Below, piece by piece: positions 17,336 through 26,381 of a DNA stretch of 56,262 nucleotides. The position numbers and the translations under genes were made by a program. This stretch comes from Sphingobacteriaceae bacterium (GTDB lineage: Bacteria; Bacteroidota; Bacteroidia; Sphingobacteriales; Sphingobacteriaceae), in the NCBI GenBank assembly GCA_014380615.1, contig JACMJM010000028.1, positions 1 through 56,262 on the forward strand. The letters are read 5' to 3'. The notes beneath the pieces were generated by a model. It did not search any database, was not told the origin of the DNA, and was given only the letters and a program-made list of their open reading frames with translations. Each line of letters opens with the position of its first letter. Within the stretch, counting starts at the first letter, position 1.

Positions 17336-18931
17336 ATGAAATACAGTATTATTTGGTTTTTATGCTTTGGGATTTCATCGCAGGTATGGGCGCAGCAAAA
17401 TCCAACGGCGGTAAAGTACGCCGGTTTATTAAATCCTGAAGCAGCCAGAAAGCATTTGAGTGTTCTTGCTTCGGATGCCTTTGAAGGAAGAGAAACCGGG
17501 ACAAAGGGGGCCGATATGGCAGCATCCTATATCGCGAACGAGTTTAAAAAATTGGGGCTCAAAGCTCCGGTTCAAGGGTCGTACTTTCAGAGTGTAGAGC
17601 TTGTGGAATCTGAGTTTGTAGTAGATAAGTTTCAGATAAACAACGAACAACTTCAAAACTATAAGCACTTTTATATTGCGGGCAGTGCCAATGATAAAAA
17701 AATAAAAGCCGAACAAATTGTGTTTGCGGGGTATGGAATCAGCACTGAAGGGTATGATGATTTAAAAGGAATTGATATAACCGGGAAAGTGGTTTTGATT
17801 TTTGGAGCTGGGGAGCCTGTTAATAATGGGGTATCAGGTATAACTAAGTCGGCGGAGTTATCTGACTGGTCCAAAATGCGATCTAAGCGAATTGAAAATA
17901 TCCGTTCCAAAAATCCGGCTTTAATTTTACTGGTTAATCCTGAATTAGCGCAGGGCCTAAGTAGGGCAGGGGCTCATCTGGGAGCGCCATCAATCTCGCT
18001 GAAGAAAGAAAAGCCGGCAACAACTACTACAACCGTTCAGGCTGATGTTATTCAGATAACAACTGAAACCGCGGAAATTTTCTTACGGAAGTCGGGGAAA
18101 ACCATAGTAAGCCTGCAAACTTCTATTAATCAGTCTGGCCTGCCGTCTAGTATGGTTATTAAGGCAGATCTGGAAACGGCTTATGGTGCTAAAACGAAAG
18201 ATCTCAAGGCTTCGAATGTGTTGGGGTATTTGGAGGGTACAGATTTGAAAGATGAACTCCTGGTTATTTCTGCTCATTACGATCATGTGGGGATGAACCC
18301 GGCGGGGCCGGATAAGGTTTTTAACGGAGCCGATGACGATGGTTCGGGTACAACCGCAGTATTGGAACTTGCCCGTGTGTTTTCACAGGCCAAAAAGGCT
18401 AAAAAGGGCCCTAGGAGAAGTATTTTATTTTTAGCGGTAGTTGGTGAGGAAAAAGGACTTTTAGGATCTGAGTGGTATTCAGAGCATCCGATTTTTCCCT
18501 TAGCGAGCACCGTTACCAATTTGAATATTGATATGATAGGCCGCGTTGATCCGGCTCATAAAGAGAATCCGGACTATTGCTATCTGATAGGTTCAGATAA
18601 ATTAAGCACCCAGTTACATCAGATTAGCGAGAAAGCAAACACCACATATACAAAACTTAAAATAGATTATAAATACAATGATCCTAAAGATCCGGAAAGG
18701 ATTTATTACAGATCTGATCATTATAATTTCGCCAAGCATGGAATTCCCATCATCTTTTATTTTAACGGAGTTCACGAAGATTATCATAAAGAAAGTGATG
18801 AGATCGAAAAGATCAACTTCCCGTTATTAACAAAACGGGCTCAGTTGGTTTTTTATACGGCCTGGGATATTGTTAATCGTGATAAGCGGCCTTTGGTTGA
18901 TGTTAAAGATGATATGCCTAAAAGCAGGTAG
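17336..18931 (+). CDS. M28-family metallopeptidase with PA domain
   Basis: The 531-residue exported aminopeptidase starts with a signal peptide (MKYSIIWFLCFGISSQVWAQ). A PA domain occupies the middle (about residues 100-270). The M28 zinc domain follows: His in SAHYDHVG (~311), Asp in NGADDDGSG (~331), the catalytic Glu pair in VGEEKGLLG (~368), Asp in NIDMIGRVD (~397) and His in GVHEDYHKESD (~482). All five metal ligands are present. The ATG at 17336 lies one base after the rpiB stop; the frame start at 17303 lies inside rpiB. It probably releases N-terminal residues from peptides in the periplasm. Confidence 0.93.
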   Translation: MKYSIIWFLCFGISSQVWAQQNPTAVKYAGLLNPEAARKHLSVLASDAFEGRETGTKGADMAASYIANEFKKLGLKAPVQGSYFQSVELVESEFVVDKFQINNEQLQNYKHFYIAGSANDKKIKAEQIVFAGYGISTEGYDDLKGIDITGKVVLIFGAGEPVNNGVSGITKSAELSDWSKMRSKRIENIRSKNPALILLVNPELAQGLSRAGAHLGAPSISLKKEKPATTTTTVQADVIQITTETAEIFLRKSGKTIVSLQTSINQSGLPSSMVIKADLETAYGAKTKDLKASNVLGYLEGTDLKDELLVISAHYDHVGMNPAGPDKVFNGADDDGSGTTAVLELARVFSQAKKAKKGPRRSILFLAVVGEEKGLLGSEWYSEHPIFPLASTVTNLNIDMIGRVDPAHKENPDYCYLIGSDKLSTQLHQISEKANTTYTKLKIDYKYNDPKDPERIYYRSDHYNFAKHGIPIIFYFNGVHEDYHKESDEIEKINFPLLTKRAQLVFYTAWDIVNRDKRPLVDVKDDMPKSR

Positions 18932-18945
18932 GATTATTAAAAGAG

Positions 18946-19038
18946 AAGAGGCTGTCTCAAATTCGCTGTAGTCATCTTGAGCCTGTCGAAAGATTGTTGC
19001 TACGAAGTCAAATGTTATCGAATTTGAGATAGCCTCTT
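18946..19038. terminator. 20-bp stem-loop with embedded repeat between convergent genes
   Basis: Arms AAGAGGCTGTCTCAAATTCG (18946-18965) and CGAATTTGAGATAGCCTCTT (19019-19038) pair over 20 positions with a single G-T pair, around a 53-nt loop. A run of T follows on the plus strand and a run of A precedes it, so it can terminate the M28 transcript and, read in reverse, the gene at 19044. The loop carries GTCATCTTGAGCCTGTCGAA, similar to a string near 155-171. Confidence 0.75.
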
Positions 19039-19043
19039 TTTTG

Positions 19044-19523
19044 TTAAAGTATTATTCTTATTGATAAACCTACGCCTCGCTCATAGAAGCCCGAGTAGGG
19101 AGCCAGCACAAGGGCTGGTTTCCAGTCTAGCGATAAATTTAGCGGAGCCCCCGGCACCACATAATCAAGGCCTAAAACACCATCTGCGCTTAGGTAAAGA
19201 TCATTGTCGCGGTCGTTATCGTTTTTATATTGCAAACTTCCAAGCGAAGCACCTGCTCCGTAATACCATTGTAAGCCCGGCGCACCATTTATAGGGTTAT
19301 GAACTTCATATAATCCCGTTAAAATAAAATGATTGTCCTCTTTTCTGTTTCTAACGTTTAAGATAAAATCAAGAGCCCGGTTTGATTTAATAAACGTTTT
19401 GTAAGTTAAGCCTACGGCATCGCCTACCCGTACTCCTAAAGCGTTTTTATATTGAGCATTTACGGAGAGTGCAGACACAAGCATTATAGCTGTGGTGATA
19501 AATGGTAAAATGATTCGTTTCAT
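19044..19523 (-). CDS. Small outer-membrane beta-barrel-type protein
   Basis: The 159-residue protein has a signal peptide (MKRIILPFITTAIMLVSALS, cleaved after VNAQ) and then regular beta strands rich in Tyr/Gly/Leu, such as YYGAGASLGSLQY and LSLDWKPALVL, ending VGLSIRIIL. This is the layout of a small 8-stranded outer-membrane barrel. No enzyme motif is present. It lies 140 bp downstream of the epimerase gene of the mannan locus on the same strand, but nothing ties it to mannan use. A perfect 16-bp palindrome lies upstream. Confidence 0.75.
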   Translation of the reverse strand: MKRIILPFITTAIMLVSALSVNAQYKNALGVRVGDAVGLTYKTFIKSNRALDFILNVRNRKEDNHFILTGLYEVHNPINGAPGLQWYYGAGASLGSLQYKNDNDRDNDLYLSADGVLGLDYVVPGAPLNLSLDWKPALVLAPYSGFYERGVGLSIRIIL

Positions 19524-19610
19524 AATCTTTAAGATTTCACTAAATACAAAAAAGGGTAAAAATTGTTCTGTAAAATCACATTGTTTAACGCGATTGTGTA
19601 AGTACAGACG

Positions 19611-19626
19611 ATCTGCTTAAGCAGAT
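19611..19626. promoter_or_regulatory. Perfect 16-bp palindrome upstream of the outer-membrane protein gene
   Basis: ATCTGCTTAAGCAGAT is a perfect dyad with no loop, 88 bp upstream of the start at 19523 and 38 bp beyond the epimerase stop. Palindromes without a spacer are more typical of dimeric repressor sites than of terminators. The regulator is unknown. Confidence 0.35.
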
Positions 19627-19663
19627 GGTTGCAAATGCGGAATTGAAAGAGTGAAATTTAAAA

Positions 19664-20866
19664 CTAAAGAGATGAGAAATTGCTGATGCGTTTTACGATT
19701 TCAATACATGCTCTGCTGTTATGATAAGGGCATTTCCATATACCAACTTTGTCTTCAGATTGCATAATATTCCCCTCTTCATCAATACCCCATAGCCATT
19801 CGCCATACTTTTTATCAAGTATTTTCGACTTGGTGTACTCCCAGGCATCAATAGAATGTTGAAGATATTGTTTAGAACCTGTTAGCTGCCAGGCATTGAA
19901 AAATCCGACCATCGCTTCAGCCTGTACCCACCAATGCTTTTCTCGGATTAGTTTATGATGCGAGGGTTCTGATTCGTAGAATAAAGATCCGTCAGAATCG
20001 AGGCCTTCTGTACTGGCCAGAGCCATGTTTATTGCTGATTGTTCTGTTTTCGCGATTAAATTAAAATCATCAATCACTTCTGCGGCTTCAAGCAACAGCC
20101 AGGCAGCCTCAATGTCGTGGCCATAAGAAACAATGTCAGATTTCTGATTCCAATTCTCATCAAAGAAAAGAATTAAATGAGAATTGTTTTTATCGATGAT
20201 ATGGTCGAGGAAATTGCCGATTAGAAGTTGAATGTGATTTTTAAGCGAGTTATCGGGCCATATCCGGAATAGATTAGTGAAAGCTTCCAGCACGTGCAAA
20301 TGCGTGTTCATCGTCTTTTTTTCATTCGCATCCTTAGCACTCAGGCGTAAATCGCCCGTTTCTGTCCAGTCTCTGCCAAAGGCTTCAAAATAACCGGTAT
20401 GCGCTTTGTCAAAGCTTTTATCTACCAGCAGGGTAAAAAGCTCTATAGCCAGTTTCCTGCTTTTCTCTATGCCGCTTGCTACATAATATTCACTTAAAGC
20501 ATAGATGGTAAACGCAATAGCGTAAACCTGCTTTTTTGTATCGAGGGGTTTTCCGGTGTAATCTACGGTCCAGAAAACTCCCCCATGCTCTTTATCAATA
20601 AAGTATTCGAGTATGTAATCAAAAGCGCGGTTTGCGTAGCGAGCATACTCTGGTTTTCCGGTTAAATTGTAAGCGGCCGAAAATGACCACAAAATGCGGG
20701 CGTTTAAAACAGAGCCTTTCGGTGCCTCAAAATCAATTTTGTTAGTATTGTCAGCTTTCCCGATAAAGCCGCCATTTTTTTCATCCGGAGTATGCTCCAT
20801 CCAATAATTGAGGATAGATTCAAGTTCTGCGGATAATTCGCTTTTGTACTCTTTTAATAATTGCAC
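19664..20866 (-). CDS. AGE-family 2-epimerase (cellobiose/mannobiose 2-epimerase)
   Basis: The enzyme turns the reducing-end mannose of beta-1,4-mannobiose into glucose, giving mannosyl-glucose for the GH130 phosphorylase. The (alpha/alpha)6-barrel protein shows the family's histidines and tryptophans: MNTHLHVLEAFTN, SYGHDIEAAWLLLEAAE, REKHWWVQAEAMVGFFNAW, WLWGIDEEG and KCPYHNSRACIE. The start is uncertain. The open frame reaches 21010, but that part lies inside the GH130 gene; no ATG exists after the GH130 stop, and a GTG at 20866 gives MQLLKEYKSELS and 400 residues, the normal family length. It is the last gene of the symporter-phosphorylase operon. Confidence 0.9.
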   Translation of the reverse strand: MQLLKEYKSELSAELESILNYWMEHTPDEKNGGFIGKADNTNKIDFEAPKGSVLNARILWSFSAAYNLTGKPEYARYANRAFDYILEYFIDKEHGGVFWTVDYTGKPLDTKKQVYAIAFTIYALSEYYVASGIEKSRKLAIELFTLLVDKSFDKAHTGYFEAFGRDWTETGDLRLSAKDANEKKTMNTHLHVLEAFTNLFRIWPDNSLKNHIQLLIGNFLDHIIDKNNSHLILFFDENWNQKSDIVSYGHDIEAAWLLLEAAEVIDDFNLIAKTEQSAINMALASTEGLDSDGSLFYESEPSHHKLIREKHWWVQAEAMVGFFNAWQLTGSKQYLQHSIDAWEYTKSKILDKKYGEWLWGIDEEGNIMQSEDKVGIWKCPYHNSRACIEIVKRISNFSSL

Positions 20867-20888
20867 GAAATATTTTACCAGTTGGTAT

Positions 20889-22088
20889 CTAAGGGTTAAG
20901 CGTAAGTTCTTTTGCTTCCGCTTTTTTATTGTTGTTAACGATGCTGTAAATCGCCTCAACCGATTTGACGCTGTGCAGCAGATCTTGCGGGGTGTTAACC
21001 ACATAATCAACCAATCGGTCTACCGAACTCAGGGCAACGTGCATGCGTGTATCTGATGAAGCGTAATAGATATAAACACTACCGTCATCATCAGCAATCC
21101 AGCCGTTGCTGAAAACTACATTCGAAACGTCGCCTATACGTTCACTTCCTTCAGGAGCAAGAAAATAGCCTCCCGGCAGGTGTGTTACTTTGGTAATATC
21201 AGCGAGGTCGGTCATGAACATATATAAAACATATCTTAAGCCGGCAGCGGTATTTCTCACGCCATGTGCCAGGTGCAGCCATCCCTTTTCTGTTTTGATA
21301 GGCGCGGGACCAAGTCCGTTCTTTGCTTCGTAAATGGTGTGATAGGTTTTGTTATGTATGATAACTTCATTTTGTACAAAAGCTTTTTCGATAGAGCTGC
21401 TTAAGCCGAAGCCGATTCCGCCACCTGTTCCGGCATCAATGAACCCGTCTTGCGGACGGGTATAAAAAGCATACTTTCCATCAACAAACTCGGGATGAAG
21501 TACCACATTTCTTTGTTGCGGCGAACTGGTTTGAAGGTCGGCTAATCTTTCCCAGTTTATCAGATCTTTGGTTCGGGCTATACCGCATTTGGCAATTGCC
21601 ATCGCCTGATCGTGTCCGGGTGCGGAGGGGTCACGCCGTTCGGTACAAAAAAGGCCGTAGATCCACCCGTCTTCATGCTTGGTAAGGCGCATGTCATACA
21701 CGTTAGTATCCGGCTCTTCAGTTTGCGGTAGCAGAACGGGATACGGCCAGAATCTGAAATTGTCGATGCCATTGCTGCTTTCGGCAACCGCAAAAAACGA
21801 CTTTCTGTCTGCCCCTTCAACCCGCGCAACTAATATGTACTTTCCATCGAATTTCATGGCACCCGCATTAAAAACAGCATTAATGCCGAAGCGTTCCATT
21901 AAATAAGGATTGGAGTCCTCGTTTAAATCATACTTCCATTCTATCGGGGCATGAGCTGCGGTAAGTACCGGGTTGGCATATCTTTCATATACGCCATTTC
22001 CCAGATCTTCTTTTTTATTGGGTAATTCAGTTAATGCTGAATGTGCCTTCTTCAATGCCTGTAATCTCATCACAAAATTTGTATTCAT
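20889..22088 (-). CDS. GH130 4-O-beta-D-mannosyl-D-glucose phosphorylase
   Basis: This cytoplasmic enzyme phosphorolyses mannosyl-beta-1,4-glucose to mannose-1-phosphate and glucose, the last step of beta-mannan breakdown. The 399-residue protein follows the Bacteroides GH130 subfamily 1 enzyme closely: [53 protein letters not shown] with the proton-donor Asp near residue 131, [38 protein letters not shown] and [14 protein letters not shown] [15 protein letters not shown]. It lies 26 bp after the symporter and just before the epimerase, the same gene order as in the characterised Bacteroides fragilis cluster. Confidence 0.96.
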   Translation of the reverse strand: MNTNFVMRLQALKKAHSALTELPNKKEDLGNGVYERYANPVLTAAHAPIEWKYDLNEDSNPYLMERFGINAVFNAGAMKFDGKYILVARVEGADRKSFFAVAESSNGIDNFRFWPYPVLLPQTEEPDTNVYDMRLTKHEDGWIYGLFCTERRDPSAPGHDQAMAIAKCGIARTKDLINWERLADLQTSSPQQRNVVLHPEFVDGKYAFYTRPQDGFIDAGTGGGIGFGLSSSIEKAFVQNEVIIHNKTYHTIYEAKNGLGPAPIKTEKGWLHLAHGVRNTAAGLRYVLYMFMTDLADITKVTHLPGGYFLAPEGSERIGDVSNVVFSNGWIADDDGSVYIYYASSDTRMHVALSSVDRLVDYVVNTPQDLLHSVKSVEAIYSIVNNNKKAEAKELTLNP

Positions 22089-22114
22089 GTTCTTATGCCA
22101 ATGCTTTTAATGCC

Positions 22115-23941
22115 TTAATTTTCTAGTTTATCCCACCAGGTTTTTTTCAAAATAATTGCCAGTACCGCTAATATCGCTATGGTGATCAATAATGGCAGTT
22201 TCATCCATAAGATGAAATACATGGGCAGTATGGTTAAGCATAATTGTGCCAGAATGCCTAAAACAACGTTGAACATGTCTAGTCCGAAACGCTTGTTCGC
22301 TACAAATTCGGGGTTCTCGGCAACCACCAGGTTGTGGATAGGTTTCCAGAAACCCCATGGTTTTACATTGCTGTAAAACTTCTTTAATACTTCGTAATCT
22401 GTTGGGGGGGCTGAGTAGGTACCGATTATACAACCTGCTACAGAAATTAAGAAGAGCAGCGGAAAATGATTTAAAAATTCTATTCCTTCAAATAATCTTG
22501 AAAAAACTAAAGCTCCGGCGATACCGGCAAACATTCCCCAGAAGAAACCACTCGCATTAAATCTCCACCAATACCACTTCAAAACGTTGGCTGCGATATA
22601 TCCGCCATAAAGTGCTCCAACTATCCATTGCAATATGCTGTTCACATCTTTGGCGAAAAAGCCGAGAACTACTCCGATTGCCACCACCACGATTCCTACA
22701 ACATAATTTAATGTCATAATCTTTTTGGTGGGTGCGTCTGGTTCGATGTATTTTAAGTAAATATCGTTTATAATGTAAGCCTGAGCTGCGTTTAACGTCC
22801 CTGAAAAGGTGCCCATAAATGCGCCGAGTAAACCGGTAAGTACTATTCCTAAAATTCCGACAGGAAGGAAGGTGTTGATAGCGGCCGGAAGGATTCTTTC
22901 AAAGTCGGTTCCTTGCGGGCTGCTGATATTGAGTTGATTGTAGTAGAGCAACGCAAGCACGGTAAGTCCCATTACCATCGAATATCTTATGGGTAGTAGC
23001 ACGATGGATACAAACCCAGTCATTTTCGATGCTTCCTTTGGCGAGCGGGTTGACAATATTTTTTGCATGTCGTAATTTGGAGCTGGCCCCGCAAGACTCG
23101 CGAACACGCCTTTAAATAACATCATCATAAAGAAGATGCCGAATAATCCATAGCCATCGTCTTTAATTTTCTGGTTGGCGTCATCAATTATTTCGCTCCA
23201 GTCCATGTCTAGCCGCCAGCCAAAAAACGGATCGGACCATTCGGCCGGAACATTTAATGTTTTTCCCTGCAGGTTTGTCATCGCAATAAAGGCTATCGCA
23301 ATGCAGCCAACCGTCATGATTGAATATTTGATTACATCGCCTACCACAATGCTATGCATACCGCCGATAATGGAATAAAACATGGCAAAGAGGGTAAACA
23401 CAATTCCGTAAAAGTGAGCTTGGTACTCAGGTGAGATATCGAAAGGGATATACGCCTGAACCATCTCCCAGGGGACGAAAATTTCTATAAATTTACCTAA
23501 GCCTACAAATCCGTAAGCTAAAAATCCTAAACAGCCTATTAATGCGAATGCTACAACAATGCTATGAGATGCTTTAACGCCTTTTCCTTTTAATCCAAAG
23601 CGGCTGGCCAGCCATTCCGCACCCGTATCGGCATTAGATCGGCGGAGCCATTTAGATAAAAACATCATGTTGAACACCTGGTTAAATACCGGCCATAACC
23701 AGGGAATCCAGATGCTCTTAAGGCCGTAAACAAAGCAGAGGGAAACCATCCACATGGTTCCGCTAATGTCGAACATGTCTGAAGCGTCACTCAAACCTAG
23801 CATGTACCAGGGGAGTTTCTTTCCCCCCATCATATAGCTTTCTTTGTTTTGCCGGGCTTTATTGCGGTAATACCATCCTATCATAACCATCATTACGAGA
23901 TAAAAGATGATTATAGATATGTCTAATAATTGTAGTTTCAT
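22115..23941 (-). CDS. Sodium:solute symporter, probable mannobiose/mannosylglucose importer
   Basis: The 608-residue inner-membrane protein belongs to the sodium/solute symporter (SSS) family. It opens with IIIFYLVMMVMIGWYYRNKA and has the SSS-type SDASDMFDISGTMWM segment near residues 52-66, GGMHSIVVGDVIKYSIM near 200 and about 14-15 hydrophobic segments. At just over 600 residues it is longer than PutP-type members. Its place between the GH26 mannanase and the GH130 phosphorylase implies import of mannobiose or related disaccharides from the periplasm (inference from context and the parallel B. fragilis cluster). Confidence 0.9.
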   Translation of the reverse strand: MKLQLLDISIIIFYLVMMVMIGWYYRNKARQNKESYMMGGKKLPWYMLGLSDASDMFDISGTMWMVSLCFVYGLKSIWIPWLWPVFNQVFNMMFLSKWLRRSNADTGAEWLASRFGLKGKGVKASHSIVVAFALIGCLGFLAYGFVGLGKFIEIFVPWEMVQAYIPFDISPEYQAHFYGIVFTLFAMFYSIIGGMHSIVVGDVIKYSIMTVGCIAIAFIAMTNLQGKTLNVPAEWSDPFFGWRLDMDWSEIIDDANQKIKDDGYGLFGIFFMMMLFKGVFASLAGPAPNYDMQKILSTRSPKEASKMTGFVSIVLLPIRYSMVMGLTVLALLYYNQLNISSPQGTDFERILPAAINTFLPVGILGIVLTGLLGAFMGTFSGTLNAAQAYIINDIYLKYIEPDAPTKKIMTLNYVVGIVVVAIGVVLGFFAKDVNSILQWIVGALYGGYIAANVLKWYWWRFNASGFFWGMFAGIAGALVFSRLFEGIEFLNHFPLLFLISVAGCIIGTYSAPPTDYEVLKKFYSNVKPWGFWKPIHNLVVAENPEFVANKRFGLDMFNVVLGILAQLCLTILPMYFILWMKLPLLITIAILAVLAIILKKTWWDKLEN

Positions 23942-24005
23942 TGTGTGTGGTTCCTGATCGATTAGGTTAATTTATTGACGAAGGCTTGATTCTGAGCGTT
24001 ACGGT

Positions 24006-25127
24006 TTATTTATATATATTTTTCTTTTGTACTTTCTTTTGCAGTAACAGGGGCTTGGTGTTAATCAGCTCAAGAAAATCTTTTTCCGAATTACTGCCTT
24101 TATAGGGGGCGTAATAGTGATGCTTTTTGTTTTCGGGCTGATATCCGGCGTTTCGCCATACCAAAACATACGACAGTTTATGATTTTCAATGGCTTTCCA
24201 AAAAACGTTAGTCCACCATTCCGAATATGGGATGGCTTCGTAGCCTGTTTCAGCCAGGGCGGGGATTTTATTGTGCAGTTTTCCCGCTTGTTCTACAATA
24301 GTTAAACTTTTGTCGGTTTCTGTTACGAATCTACTGTCAGGACCTTTGCTATTAGAATCATAGGCGTCGCAACTCACCATGTCTACATAGGCATCTCCCG
24401 GATAACGTTCCATAAACGCATCCATGGTTTTAACACTGCCGGTGTTATAAACATATATCAGGTTATGGATGCCCTTATTTTGCAGATAGTTGTAGGTGTA
24501 AATCCATAACTGTTTGAATTCCTGTGGGGTACACAAGTCTCTGCCCCACCAAAACCAGCTCCCGGTTAGCTCATGATATGGGCGGAAAAGAATAGGAATA
24601 GGTTTTCCATCACTGCCTTTAAGATCAAGGAGAAACACCCCTAATTTATCCAGCCATGTATTATAAAGCTGATGTTTACTGCCTCCTGGTAAGATTGCAG
24701 GCAAGCTTACTTGTTTAGTGTCCCAAGCCGATTTTCCGTTAAAAGGATTGTCGAGGTGCCAGGTCATGGTATTAACAAGCCCCATATCATACACCTGCCT
24801 GATGTATTGCTTCATTTTAGTAAATGGTATGGAGTCGATATTGAGTGCCGCGTCTTTTTCAAGCCCCGCAACTTCCCACCCGAACACCGCCGGGTATTCC
24901 CCCGCTACTTCTTTTATATCGCTTCGGCCCTCTACATCGCGCCAGCCAACTCCATAGGCCATATCGTCCTGGTGGCCGAACATGATGCCGCGTTTAATGA
25001 ATTTATTTAAGTTTTTGTACAGCTTTCTGGTTTCTTTTGTAGCGTTTTTATCTACTGGTTGTGCCAGGCAAAAGCCTGCGCCGCTTACATAAAAAAAAAG
25101 GATACAGGCAGCGTATTTCAGGCGCAT
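24006..25127 (-). CDS. GH26 beta-mannanase
   Basis: The 373-residue exported enzyme hydrolyses beta-1,4-mannosidic bonds. A signal peptide (ending GFCLAQ) is followed by the GH26 barrel. FRPYHELTGSWFWWGRD carries the acid/base Glu near residue 184, ALAETGYEAIPYSEWW carries the nucleophile Glu near 290, and MFGHQDDMAYGVGW near 50 is typical. The cysteine in GAGFC is not a good lipobox, so a soluble periplasmic form is more likely than a lipoprotein. In B. fragilis the equivalent enzyme releases mannobiose, which fits the downstream epimerase and phosphorylase. It is first in a four-gene operon that starts beside the divergent AraC gene. Confidence 0.93.
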   Translation of the reverse strand: MRLKYAACILFFYVSGAGFCLAQPVDKNATKETRKLYKNLNKFIKRGIMFGHQDDMAYGVGWRDVEGRSDIKEVAGEYPAVFGWEVAGLEKDAALNIDSIPFTKMKQYIRQVYDMGLVNTMTWHLDNPFNGKSAWDTKQVSLPAILPGGSKHQLYNTWLDKLGVFLLDLKGSDGKPIPILFRPYHELTGSWFWWGRDLCTPQEFKQLWIYTYNYLQNKGIHNLIYVYNTGSVKTMDAFMERYPGDAYVDMVSCDAYDSNSKGPDSRFVTETDKSLTIVEQAGKLHNKIPALAETGYEAIPYSEWWTNVFWKAIENHKLSYVLVWRNAGYQPENKKHHYYAPYKGSNSEKDFLELINTKPLLLQKKVQKKNIYK

Positions 25128-25372
25128 ACGGGGGTATTTATATGGTTAAACGTGTGTGTGTTAAAAGACATATTTAATGAGGTTTACAATGGTTTAAATT
25201 TCGCACTTCAATTCGCTATCATCTAATACTATTTTAACCAAAATATATATAATATAATACAAGCTTGCTATTGATTGTTAATATATATAAATTTAAGGCA
25301 CATTATAAGCCTAAAATATTTATATTGTAGATTGTATTCTTTTATCTCATTTAATATATTTTTAAAACCATT
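25128..25372. promoter_or_regulatory. Divergent promoter region of the mannanase operon and AraC gene with candidate operators
   Basis: This very AT-rich 245-bp gap holds AATGGTTTAAA at 25188-25198, ATGGTTAAAC at 25142-25151 and TTTAAAACCATT at 25361-25372, all variants of one TTTAAACCATT-like motif in either orientation. A similar AACGGTTTAAA lies upstream of susC at 39183-39193. They are candidates for binding by the AraC-type protein encoded here. No full TAnnTTTG element was found for either gene. Confidence 0.35.
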
Positions 25373-26254
25373 ATGAACTCAAAAAGCATTGTAAAAGAAA
25401 TTACACCTCTCACTCAAAGCGATTGCTTTACTATTTTTTCCCGGGTAAAAAAGGAGTTTAATTTTCCGTTGCACTTTCATGATGAATATGAACTTAATCT
25501 TATACTAAATGCCAAAGGGGCGAAGCGAATTGTAGGGGATAGTATTGAAACAATTGATGATGTTGAATTGGTATTGATAGGCTCGAATCTTACTCACGCC
25601 TGGTTTACCCATCAGTGTTCGAGTGATGAGATTACTGAAGTAACTATTCAATGGCATAAAGATCTTTTTGATGAAAAATTTTTAAGGCGTAACCAGCTTA
25701 GCTTCATAAGAAAGATGTTTGAGCGTTCGCTGCGAGGGATCTCGTTTCCAAGAGAAACTATCATGGCCGTATATCCCAGGATTGTGGCACTTAACCAGCA
25801 AAGCGGGTTCGACTCGGTAATGGAGTTGGTAAGTATTTTACATGATTTATCCACTTCGAGAAACATGCTAACTTTATCTGATACCGGTTTTAACAATGAA
25901 CAAGGCATTAATTATAACAGTAGGCGATTGGATAAAGCTTTTGAATACATCAATAACAATTACTTTAAACCAATTACCCTGAAGGATATTTCTAAACTGG
26001 TGAATATGACCGACGTTTCGTTTAGCCGCTTTATTAAAAAGCGTACCGGTAATACATTTATCGACAGTTTAAATGAAATAAGACTTGGCCACGCTTCACG
26101 GATGCTGATCGATACCACCCATTCTGTAGCCGAGATCTCTTACAATTGCGGTTTCAATAACATCTCTAATTTTAACAGGTTATTTAAGAGAAAGAAGAAC
26201 TGTACTCCGAAAGAATTCAGAGAGAATTTTTCGGGAACGAGAGTGTTTATTTGA
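25373..26254 (+). CDS. AraC-family transcriptional activator of the mannan locus
   Basis: The 293-residue protein has an N-terminal cupin-type sensing domain (FPLHFHDEYELNLILNAKG near residues 31-50, and LVLIGSNLTHAWF) and a C-terminal pair of helix-turn-helix motifs of the AraC type (residues ~190-290: ITLKDISKLVNMTDVSFSR, VAEISYNCGFNNISNFNRLF). Such proteins bind a sugar and activate neighbouring operons. It is divergent from the GH26 operon and convergent with the GH27 gene, inside the mannan locus. The locus has no hybrid two-component regulator or ECF sigma pair of its own. A manno-oligosaccharide inducer is inference. Confidence 0.9.
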   Translation: MNSKSIVKEITPLTQSDCFTIFSRVKKEFNFPLHFHDEYELNLILNAKGAKRIVGDSIETIDDVELVLIGSNLTHAWFTHQCSSDEITEVTIQWHKDLFDEKFLRRNQLSFIRKMFERSLRGISFPRETIMAVYPRIVALNQQSGFDSVMELVSILHDLSTSRNMLTLSDTGFNNEQGINYNSRRLDKAFEYINNNYFKPITLKDISKLVNMTDVSFSRFIKKRTGNTFIDSLNEIRLGHASRMLIDTTHSVAEISYNCGFNNISNFNRLFKRKKNCTPKEFRENFSGTRVFI

Positions 26255-26381
26255 TAAATTAATGCGCCCGTATAAATACAGGGCTTTCTCTGCTAATCTA
26301 TCGACTTATGTTTTCTGATATTTCCAATATGAACAAAACAAATACAGATTACAGACGATAAATCTTAGAGATTAACATTAA

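Noticed and set aside
19044..19523. Outer-membrane protein as part of the mannan operon
   Set aside because: A 140-bp gap with a palindrome separates it, and no binding or enzyme motif is present.
20867..21010. N-terminal extension of the epimerase to 21010
   Set aside because: It lies inside the GH130 gene in another frame and has a basic, unconserved sequence; family members begin near the GTG at 20866.
26255..26381. Terminator between the AraC and GH27 genes
   Set aside because: Only a weak GCCC/GGGC pairing is present, with no T run.
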